In this document: positions 25,918-32,827 of the stretch, piece by piece | Layout of the letters: each line of letters begins with the position of its first letter | How positions within the stretch are numbered: the stretch's first letter is position 1 | Assembly (NCBI GenBank): GCA_964512305.1 | Contig: CAZEIW010000167.1 | Span: forward strand, 4,198 to 68,197 | Source of the DNA: CAZEIW01 sp964512305 | Lineage (GTDB): Bacteria; Pseudomonadota; Gammaproteobacteria; Burkholderiales; Burkholderiaceae_F | Direction of reading: 5' to 3' | Length of the DNA: 64,000 nucleotides | Translations under genes and position numbers: made by a program | Notes under the pieces: generated by a model | Seen by the model: the letters and a program-made list of their open reading frames with translations, nothing else | Databases searched by the model: none | Told to the model about the DNA's origin: nothing

Positions 25918-27594
25918 ATGCCCTGGCAACAGACCTACGATCCGCTCCACCAGATGGCCCTGTCGACGGCGATCGCGTCGATTCCGGTCGTCGTCATGCT
26001 GGTGGGCCTCGGATTCCTGCACCTGAAGGCGCACCTCGCGGCGGGCGCCGGCCTCGCCGCCGCGCTGGCCATCGCGATCCTCGGATACGGAATGCCCGCC
26101 GACATGGCGGCCAAGGCGGCAGTTCTGGGCGGGTTGACCGGCCTCATGCCGATCGGCTGGATCGTCCTTAACATCATCTTCCTGCATCAACTGACGGAAC
26201 AGAACGGCTCCTTCAAGATCCTGCAGGACTCGATCGCGGGCATCACGGCGGACAGGCGGCTGCAGCTGCTGTTGATCGCCTTCGCTTTCGGGGCCTTTTT
26301 CGAGGGTGCCGCCGGTTTTGGAACGCCCGTGGCCGTGACTGCTGCAATCCTGATCGGCCTCGGCTTCTCGCCGCTGGCCGCCTCGGGCCTGACTTTGATC
26401 GCCAACACGGCGCCGGTCGCTTTCGGCGCCCTCGGCACGCCGGTGATCACGCTGGCCAAGGTGCACGGTTACGACGTGATGAAGGTCTCGGCCATGATCG
26501 GAACCCAGCTGAGCGTGTTCGCGCTGCTGGTGCCGTTCTGGCTGGTGTGGGCGTTCGCCGGTCGCAAGGGCATGATGCAGATCTGGCCGGCCATTTTCGT
26601 CACCGCGGTGAGCTTCGCGGTGCCCGAGTACCTGGTCTCGAACTACATGGGTCCCGAGCTCGTCGGCATCATCGCCGCGATGTGCTCGATGACGGCGCTG
26701 GTGCTCTTCCTGCGCGTCTGGCGGCCGCGCGAGATCTGGCGCTCGGTGTCGCTGCGTGGGCGCAAAGACGAGGAGGGCAGCCTCGCGGCGAAGGATCCGG
26801 ATTCGCAGCGCGCTCCCGTGCGGCACCCGCCCGGCGCCGTGGTCCGCGCCTGGCTGCCCTGGGTCATCCTGACGGTATTCGTCTTCATCTGGGGCCTGCC
26901 GTCCGTCAAGGCGTTCCTCAACGGCATCTTCGCCCCGAGCTTTCCGATCGGCGGCTTGAACCAGATGGTCGTCAAGGTCCCGCCCGCCGTGCCCCAGCCC
27001 ACCAAGGAGGCGGCCGTGTACGTGTTCGGCCTGCTGTCGGCGACCGGCACCGGGATCCTGCTCGCCGCGCTGGTGGGCGGGCTGAGCATGGGCTACCGCG
27101 CCCGCCAGCTGGTCGCCGCCTACGGGCGCACGCTCTGGCTGGTGCGCTACTCGCTGACGACGATCGTCCTGATGCTCGGCCTGGGAACCCTGACGCGCTA
27201 TTCGGGCCTGGACACCACGCTCGGCCTGGCGTTCGCGACCTCGGGCGTGCTCTATCCCTTCTTCGGGACGCTGATGGGCTGGCTGGGCGTGGCGCTCACC
27301 GGCTCGGACACCGCCAGCAACGTCCTGTTCGGAGGCATGCAGAAGGTCGCCGCCGACCAGCTCGGGCTTTCGCCGAACCTGATGGGCGCCGCCAACAGCT
27401 CCGGCGGCGTGATGGGCAAAATGATCGACGCGCAGTCGATCGTCGTCGCCTCCACCGCGACGCGCTGGTTCAACCACGAAGGGGACATCCTGCGCTACGT
27501 CTTCTTCCACTCGATCGCCCTGGCGTGCCTGGTCGGCATCCTCGTCACGCTGCAGGCCTACGTCTGGCCGTTCACGGCGCTCGTCCTCAAGTAA
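25918..27594 (+). CDS. lldP: L-lactate permease
   Basis: A 558-residue polytopic membrane protein of the LctP/LldP family, with about 12-14 hydrophobic segments. Family motifs include GAFFEGAAGFGTPVAVTAAI, APVAFGALGTPVITLAKV, TGSDTASNVLFGGMQKVAA and SSGGVMGKMIDAQSIVVA. It imports lactate (and probably glycolate) with protons. Its position inside the lut operon, after lutB and before the pyruvate oxidoreductase genes, fits lactate uptake feeding the rest of the pathway. Confidence 0.93.
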   Translation: MPWQQTYDPLHQMALSTAIASIPVVVMLVGLGFLHLKAHLAAGAGLAAALAIAILGYGMPADMAAKAAVLGGLTGLMPIGWIVLNIIFLHQLTEQNGSFKILQDSIAGITADRRLQLLLIAFAFGAFFEGAAGFGTPVAVTAAILIGLGFSPLAASGLTLIANTAPVAFGALGTPVITLAKVHGYDVMKVSAMIGTQLSVFALLVPFWLVWAFAGRKGMMQIWPAIFVTAVSFAVPEYLVSNYMGPELVGIIAAMCSMTALVLFLRVWRPREIWRSVSLRGRKDEEGSLAAKDPDSQRAPVRHPPGAVVRAWLPWVILTVFVFIWGLPSVKAFLNGIFAPSFPIGGLNQMVVKVPPAVPQPTKEAAVYVFGLLSATGTGILLAALVGGLSMGYRARQLVAAYGRTLWLVRYSLTTIVLMLGLGTLTRYSGLDTTLGLAFATSGVLYPFFGTLMGWLGVALTGSDTASNVLFGGMQKVAADQLGLSPNLMGAANSSGGVMGKMIDAQSIVVASTATRWFNHEGDILRYVFFHSIALACLVGILVTLQAYVWPFTALVLK

Positions 27595-27607
27595 CCGGAG
27601 AATCCTC

Positions 27608-28060
27608 ATGTACAAGCGCATCCTGGTCGCCGTCGACACGAGCAGTACCGCGAAGAAGGCCCTCGACGAAGCGATCGGCCTGGCCGGCATCCTCGGCGCG
27701 CAGCTTTGCGTCCTGCACGTCGCCGACGAGGCCTCGCTGGTCCAGCACGGCATGGGCCTCGGCAGCTACCTCGACGTCGATCGGGCGAGAGACGAGATCC
27801 GCGACTTCGGCTCGCGGCTGCTCGCCGAAGCGGTCGCCAGGGCGGGTGCCGCGGGGTGCCAGGCCGAGCAGCGGCTGATCGAGTCGACGCGGCCGCGCGT
27901 GGCGCCGGTCATCGACGAGGCCGCCCGCGAGTGGAAGGCCGATCTTGTCGTCGTCGGCGCGCACGGCCGCAGGGGCTTCGAGCGGATGCTGGTCGGCAGC
28001 GTCGCGGAGCACCTGACGCGCATCGCGTCGACGTCGCTGCTGATCGTCCGCGAGCAGTAG
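27608..28060 (+). CDS. UspA-type universal stress protein
   Basis: A 150-residue single Usp domain with the ATP-binding motif G-x2-G-x9-G-S in GAHGRRGFERMLVGSV. It begins 13 bp after the permease stop with a GGAGAATCC ribosome-binding site. Usp proteins are frequent companions of permeases and may sense adenine nucleotides to tune transport; that role is inferred from context. Confidence 0.9.
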   Translation: MYKRILVAVDTSSTAKKALDEAIGLAGILGAQLCVLHVADEASLVQHGMGLGSYLDVDRARDEIRDFGSRLLAEAVARAGAAGCQAEQRLIESTRPRVAPVIDEAAREWKADLVVVGAHGRRGFERMLVGSVAEHLTRIASTSLLIVREQ

Positions 28061-28104
28061 GTCGCGCGCAGGCGGGATTCCGATCGCGCCGAGGAGGAAG
28101 ACTC

Positions 28105-28695
28105 ATGCTGCAAGTTCGCATCCACGGCCGGGGCGGCCAGGGCGTCGTCACCGCCGCCGAAATGCTTTCCGTCGCGGCCTTCGAGCAAGGCCGCTACGCG
28201 CAGGCGTTCCCGAGCTTCGGCTCCGAGCGCACCGGGGCTCCCGTCGTCGCGTTCTGCCGCATCGACGACCGCGAGATCCGGCTGCGCGAGCCCATCCTCG
28301 CGCCCGACGTGCTGATCGTCCAGGATCCGACGCTGCTGCACCAGGTGGACGTGTTCCAGGGCTTGAAGCCCGAGGGCTACGTGCTGATCAACAGCACGCG
28401 CAGCTTCGACGAGCTGGGGGTGGGCGACATGGCGCGCCGCTTCCGCCACGACCGCCTGCTCACGGTGCCGGCGACCGAGATCGCGCTCAAGCACCTGGGG
28501 CGGCCGCTGCCCAACGCGGTGCTGCTGGGCGGCTTCGCGGCGCTCTCCGGGCTGATCACGCTCGACGCCGTCGCGCACGCGATCCGCGACAGGTTCGCCG
28601 GGAAGGTCGCCCAGAACAACGTGGCCGCGGCGACGGCGGCCTTCGACTACGTGAAGCGCCGCATCGAGGAGCTCGCCCATGCTCAAGCAGATTGA
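28105..28695 (+). CDS. porG: Pyruvate:ferredoxin oxidoreductase gamma subunit
   Basis: A 196-residue catalytic gamma-domain protein: RIHGRGGQGVVTAAEMLS at the start, then FGSERTGAPV and the GGFAALSGLI region. It is the smallest piece of a split 2-oxoacid:ferredoxin oxidoreductase. The start ATG 28105 has a GAGGAGGAAG ribosome-binding site. It overlaps the alpha-subunit start by 17 bp, showing coupling. Pyruvate is the likely substrate because lactate oxidation genes lie directly upstream, but other 2-oxoacids are possible. Confidence 0.9.
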   Translation: MLQVRIHGRGGQGVVTAAEMLSVAAFEQGRYAQAFPSFGSERTGAPVVAFCRIDDREIRLREPILAPDVLIVQDPTLLHQVDVFQGLKPEGYVLINSTRSFDELGVGDMARRFRHDRLLTVPATEIALKHLGRPLPNAVLLGGFAALSGLITLDAVAHAIRDRFAGKVAQNNVAAATAAFDYVKRRIEELAHAQAD

Positions 28696-29932
28696 AGGCT
28701 CGCGCGCGGTCGCGGAGGCGGTGGCCCTGTGCCGCCCGGAGGTGATCTGCGCCTACCCGATCTCGCCGCAGACGCACATCGTCGAGGGCCTGGGGGAGCT
28801 CGTGAAGAGCGGCGCCCTCAGCCCGTGCGAGTTCATCAACGTCGAGAGCGAATTCGCGGCGATGAGCGTCGCCATCGGCGCGTCGGCCGCCGGGGCGCGC
28901 ACCTACACGGCGACCGCCAGCCAGGGCCTGCTGTTCATGGCCGAGGCGGTCTACAACGCCTCCGGTCTCGGCCTGCCGGTGGTGATGACCGTGGCCAACC
29001 GGGCGATCGGTGCGCCGATCAACATCTGGAACGACCACAGCGACTCGATGAGCCAGCGCGACAGCGGCTGGCTGCAGCTGTTCGCCGAAAGCAACCAGGA
29101 GGCGCTCGACCTGCATATCCAGGCCTTCAAGCTCGGCGAAGAGCTGTCGATGCCCGTGATGGTCTGCATGGACGGCTTCATCCTGACGCACGCCGTCGAG
29201 CGGGTCGACATGCCGGCGCAGGCGGAGGTCGACGCCTTCCTGCCGCCCTACGAGCCGCGCCAGGTGCTCGATCCGACCGAGCCGGTATCGATCGGCGCGA
29301 TGGTCGGCCCCGAGGCGTTCATGGAGGTGCGCTACCTCGCGCACGCCAAGCAGACGATGGCGCTGGAGCGCATCCCTCAGATCGCCGAGGAGTTCGCCGG
29401 GCGCTTCGGGCGCCCCTCCGGCGGCCTGGTGCGCGCCTACCGTTGCGAGGACGCCGAGACCGTGGTCGTCGCGCTGGGCTCGGTGCTCGGCACGCTGAAG
29501 GACACGGCCGACGAAATGCGCGCCGCCGGGGTTCGCATCGGCGTGCTGGGCATCCAGTCGTTCCGCCCGTTTCCGCTCGTCGCCGTGCGTGCCGCGCTGC
29601 AGGGCGCCAGGCGCGTGGTCGTGCTCGAGAAAAGCTTCTCGGTCGGCCTGGGCGGGGTGGTGTCGACCGACGTGCGCCTCTCGCTTTCGGGGCTGGCGCT
29701 GCGCGGCTACACCGTCGTCGCAGGCCTCGGCGGGCGCGCGATTACCCGCCAGTCGCTCGCGCGCACGCTCGCCGACGCCGTCGCCGACAGGCTGCAGCCC
29801 CTGACGTTCATGGATCTCGACTGGCGCATCGTCGAGCGGCAGCTCGAACGCGAGGCCGCCACCCGGCGCAGCGGCCCGATCGCCGAGAACCTGCTGCGCG
29901 ACATCGGCGCGGTCGCTTCGAAGGTGCGCTGA
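28679..29932 (+). CDS. porA: Pyruvate:ferredoxin oxidoreductase alpha subunit
   Basis: A 417-residue alpha subunit with the pyrimidine-binding module of the thiamine-diphosphate site (ICAYPISPQTHIVEGLGEL, INVESEFAAMSVAIGASAAG, TATASQGLLFMAEAVYNASG) and a C-terminal transketolase-like domain (VLGIQSFRPFPLVAVRAAL, EKSFSVGLGG). Together with PorB and PorG it decarboxylates the 2-oxoacid and forms the acyl-CoA. The gene lies 1 bp from porB. Confidence 0.92.
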   Translation: MLKQIEGSRAVAEAVALCRPEVICAYPISPQTHIVEGLGELVKSGALSPCEFINVESEFAAMSVAIGASAAGARTYTATASQGLLFMAEAVYNASGLGLPVVMTVANRAIGAPINIWNDHSDSMSQRDSGWLQLFAESNQEALDLHIQAFKLGEELSMPVMVCMDGFILTHAVERVDMPAQAEVDAFLPPYEPRQVLDPTEPVSIGAMVGPEAFMEVRYLAHAKQTMALERIPQIAEEFAGRFGRPSGGLVRAYRCEDAETVVVALGSVLGTLKDTADEMRAAGVRIGVLGIQSFRPFPLVAVRAALQGARRVVVLEKSFSVGLGGVVSTDVRLSLSGLALRGYTVVAGLGGRAITRQSLARTLADAVADRLQPLTFMDLDWRIVERQLEREAATRRSGPIAENLLRDIGAVASKVR

Positions 29933-29933
29933 G

Positions 29934-30932
29934 ATGAACGCCCCCATCAAGTTCTACCAGACCGGAACCTTCACCGTCGGCAACCGGCTGCTCGCCCCCG
30001 AGCAGCGCAGCGTCCAGGCGTCGCCCGAGCGCAGCAATTCGCTGAACTCCGGGCACCGCGCCTGCCAGGGCTGCGGCGAGGCGCTCGGCGCCCGCTACGC
30101 GGTCGACGCGGCGATGCGCGCGACGCGCAACCAGCTGATCGCCTGCAACGCGACCGGCTGCCTGGAGGTCTTCTCGACCCCGTATCCCGAGACCTCGTGG
30201 CAGCTCCCGTGGATCCACTCCCTGTTCGGCAACGCCGCCGCGGTCGGCACCGGCATCGCCGCCGCGCTGAAGGTGAAGGGCCGCACCGGCGTGCGAGTGA
30301 TCGCGCAGGGCGGCGACGGCGGCACGACCGACATCGGCTTCGGCTGTCTCTCGGGCATGTTCGAGCGCAACGACGACGTGCTCTACATCTGCTACGACAA
30401 CGAGGCCTACATGAATACCGGCGTGCAGCGCAGCTCGGCGACCCCGCCGGCGGCGCGCACGGCCACGACGATGGCGCTGGGGCCCACCCCCGGCGCCAAC
30501 TTCGGGCAGGGCAAGTTCCTCCCGCTGATCGCGATGGCGCACGGGATCCCCTACGTCGCCACCGCCACGGTGGCCGACCTGCACGACCTCGAGGCCAAGG
30601 TCGAGAAGGCGATGAGCGTCCACGGCGCGCGCTACCTGCACGTGCTGGTACCGTGCCCGCTCGGCTGGGGGTCGGCGAGCCACGACACGATCCGCCTGGC
30701 GCGGCTGGCGCGCGAGACCGGCATCTTCCCGGTGTTCGAGGCCGAGCACGGAGAGGTCACGGCGGTGACGAAGATCCGCCGGCGCGTTTCCGTCATCGAA
30801 TACCTGAAACCGCAGCGGCGCTTCGGGCACCTGTTCGGCGACCCCGGCCACCCGCAGATGCTGGCGATGATCCAGGAGGCGGCGGACCGGAACATCCGGC
30901 GCTTCCGGCTGCTCGACGCATCGGAGGCGTGA
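29934..30932 (+). CDS. porB: Pyruvate:ferredoxin oxidoreductase beta subunit
   Basis: A 332-residue thiamine-diphosphate subunit. The TPP-Mg motif spans GDGGTTDIGFG (127-137) through YDNEAYMNTG (154-163). Cysteines 44, 47 (CQGCGEAL), 76 and 241 (VPCPLGW) are placed to bind one 4Fe-4S cluster. The C-terminal EYLKPQRRFGHLF segment is typical of pyruvate-type enzymes. It is followed 3 bp later by the GltD-like gene, so a multi-subunit complex is likely. Confidence 0.92.
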   Translation: MNAPIKFYQTGTFTVGNRLLAPEQRSVQASPERSNSLNSGHRACQGCGEALGARYAVDAAMRATRNQLIACNATGCLEVFSTPYPETSWQLPWIHSLFGNAAAVGTGIAAALKVKGRTGVRVIAQGGDGGTTDIGFGCLSGMFERNDDVLYICYDNEAYMNTGVQRSSATPPAARTATTMALGPTPGANFGQGKFLPLIAMAHGIPYVATATVADLHDLEAKVEKAMSVHGARYLHVLVPCPLGWGSASHDTIRLARLARETGIFPVFEAEHGEVTAVTKIRRRVSVIEYLKPQRRFGHLFGDPGHPQMLAMIQEAADRNIRRFRLLDASEA

Positions 30933-30935
30933 GAG

Positions 30936-32564
30936 ATGAAGAAGCCCTTTGCGATCACGCTCGATCCCGGCTCGTCGCTCGCCAACAAGACCGGTTCCTG
31001 GCGCACCGAGCGGCCGGTTTACGTGGACCGCCTGCCGCCTTGCAACGGCCAGTGCCCCGCCGGCGAGGACATCCAGGGGTGGCTGTTCCACGCCGAGAGC
31101 GGCAACTACGAGGCCGCCTGGCGCCACCTCACGCGCGACAACCCGTTCCCGGCGATCATGGGCCGCGTCTGCTACCACTCGTGCGAGGGGGTCTGCAACC
31201 GCGGACGGCTGGATGCCGCGGTCGGCATCAACTCGGTCGAGCGGTTTCTCGGCGACGAGGCACTCAGGCGGGGCTGGCGGTTCGAGCCGCCGGCGGACGA
31301 GTCGGGCAGGCACGTGCTCGTCGTCGGCGCCGGGCCTTCGGGCATGTCGGCCGCGTACCACCTGCGGCGCCTCGGCCACCGGGTCACGGTGAGGGAGGCC
31401 GGGCCGATGCCCGGCGGGATGATGCGCTTCGGCATTCCGAAGTACCGCCTGCCGCGCGACGTCCTCGATGCCGAGATGCAGCGCATCGTCGCGATGGGCG
31501 TGAAGGTCGAGCTCGGAGCCAAGGTCGCCTGCATCGCCGACGCCATGCAGTCCGGCCGTTTCGATGCGGCGTTCCTGGCCGTCGGCGCCCACATCGCCAA
31601 GCGCGCCTACATCCCGGCCAAGGACTCCTCGCGCATCCTCGACGCGGTGTCGGTTCTGCGGTCGATGGAAGGCGCGGACAGGCCGATGCTGGGGCGCCGG
31701 GTCGTCGTCTACGGCGGCGGCAACACCGCGATCGACGTCGCGCGCACCGCGAGGCGCCTGGGCGCCACCGAGGCGATCATCGTCTACCGCCGCACCCGCG
31801 AAAGGATGCCTGCGCACGACTTCGAAGTCGAGGAGGCGCTGCAGGAGGGCGTGATGGTCAAATGGCTGTCGACCATCAAGCAGGCGGGCGAGGGCGCGCT
31901 CACGATCGAGAGGATGACGCTCGATGCGGGCGGCAACCCCCAGCCCACCGGCGAGTTCGAGACGCTGGAGGCCGACTCGCTGGTGCTCGCGCTCGGGCAG
32001 GACGTCGACCTGTCGCTGCTCGAGAACGTGCCCGGCCTCGAGGTGAGGGAAGGGGTCGTCCAGGTCGACCCCGCCACGATGATGACGGGCCACCCGGGCC
32101 TGTTTGCGGGCGGCGACATGGTACCCGCCGAGCGCAACGTCACGGTCGCCGTGGGACACGGCAAGAAGGCCGCGCGCCACATCGACGCCTGGCTGCGCGG
32201 CACGCGCTTCGAGGCGCCGAGGAAGCACGCGCCGGCGACCTTCGAGCGGCTCAACACCTGGTACTACAGCGACGCGCCCAAGACCGTGCGGCCGCAGCTC
32301 GACATCGCGCGGCGCTCCAGCAGCTTCGACGAGGTGCAGGGGGGGCTCACCGAGGACAATGCGCTGTTCGAGGCGCGCCGCTGCCTGAGCTGCGGCAATT
32401 GCTTCGAGTGCGACAACTGCTACGGCGTCTGCCCCGACAATGCGGTCATCAAGCTGGGACCGGGCAGGCGCTTCGCGTTCAACTACGACTACTGCAAGGG
32501 GTGCGGCATCTGCGTTTCGGAGTGCCCCTGCGGGGCGATCGAGATCGTGCCGGAGTCGGTCTAA
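30936..32564 (+). CDS. GltD-like FAD/NAD(P) oxidoreductase fused to a 2x[4Fe-4S] ferredoxin domain
   Basis: A 542-residue flavoprotein. N-terminal cysteines (C36, C40, C79, C83, C87) form the glutamate-synthase-type Fe-S site. The FAD motif VVGAGPSGMSAAYHL lies near 130 and the NADPH motif VVVYGGGNTAIDVARTA near 258. The C-terminal 60 residues hold two ferredoxin clusters (CLSCGNCFECDNCYGVCP and CKGCGICVSECPCGAIEI). In this position it probably replaces the separate delta subunit of pyruvate:ferredoxin oxidoreductase and moves electrons to or from NAD(P). It lacks the large glutamate synthase partner, so it is not GltB-linked. The stop is at 32562-32564. Confidence 0.9.
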   Translation: MKKPFAITLDPGSSLANKTGSWRTERPVYVDRLPPCNGQCPAGEDIQGWLFHAESGNYEAAWRHLTRDNPFPAIMGRVCYHSCEGVCNRGRLDAAVGINSVERFLGDEALRRGWRFEPPADESGRHVLVVGAGPSGMSAAYHLRRLGHRVTVREAGPMPGGMMRFGIPKYRLPRDVLDAEMQRIVAMGVKVELGAKVACIADAMQSGRFDAAFLAVGAHIAKRAYIPAKDSSRILDAVSVLRSMEGADRPMLGRRVVVYGGGNTAIDVARTARRLGATEAIIVYRRTRERMPAHDFEVEEALQEGVMVKWLSTIKQAGEGALTIERMTLDAGGNPQPTGEFETLEADSLVLALGQDVDLSLLENVPGLEVREGVVQVDPATMMTGHPGLFAGGDMVPAERNVTVAVGHGKKAARHIDAWLRGTRFEAPRKHAPATFERLNTWYYSDAPKTVRPQLDIARRSSSFDEVQGGLTEDNALFEARRCLSCGNCFECDNCYGVCPDNAVIKLGPGRRFAFNYDYCKGCGICVSECPCGAIEIVPESV

Positions 32565-32590
32565 TCCAATGAGCGGGTGCGGAGGGCGAT

Positions 32591-32797
32591 ATGGACCAGG
32601 AAACGCTGAATCTGAGCATTCGCAAGTTCCTGAAGTCGGTGGGCGTCAACTCGCAACGCGAGTTGGAGCAGGCCGTCGCCAAGGCGATCGCCGGCGGCGC
32701 TCTCGCCGGCAACGAGGCGTTGCCCGTCACGATGACCTTGGAGGTCGCGGCGCTGAAACTGCAAGCCAGGTTCGACGGGCAGATTCAGCTCGAGTGA
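32591..32797 (+). CDS. Small DUF6494-like protein
   Basis: A 68-residue acidic-to-neutral helical protein (NLSIRKFLKSVGVNSQRELE and TMTLEVAALKLQ). It resembles the short DUF6494 proteins found in proteobacteria, often beside 2-oxoacid oxidoreductase genes. Function is unknown; it may be an assembly or regulatory partner of the complex. A GGAGGGCGAT ribosome-binding site supports the start. It is the last gene of the lut-por operon. Confidence 0.75.
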   Translation: MDQETLNLSIRKFLKSVGVNSQRELEQAVAKAIAGGALAGNEALPVTMTLEVAALKLQARFDGQIQLE

Positions 32798-32800
32798 CGG

Positions 32801-32822
32801 CGCCGGCCGGTCGTCGCCGGCG
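32801..32822. terminator. Stem-loop between the lut-por operon and fdhA
   Basis: Inverted repeat CGCCGGC (32801-32807) / GCCGGCG (32816-32822) with an 8-base loop, in the 30-bp gap between two convergent stop codons. It is placed to end both transcripts, though it lacks a T-run. Confidence 0.4.
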
Positions 32823-32827
32823 GGGTC

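Noticed and set aside
29808..32228. A long minus-strand frame opposite porB and the flavoprotein gene
   Set aside because: No recognisable domain, composition of a shadow frame, and the plus strand carries full-length known genes with coupled starts.
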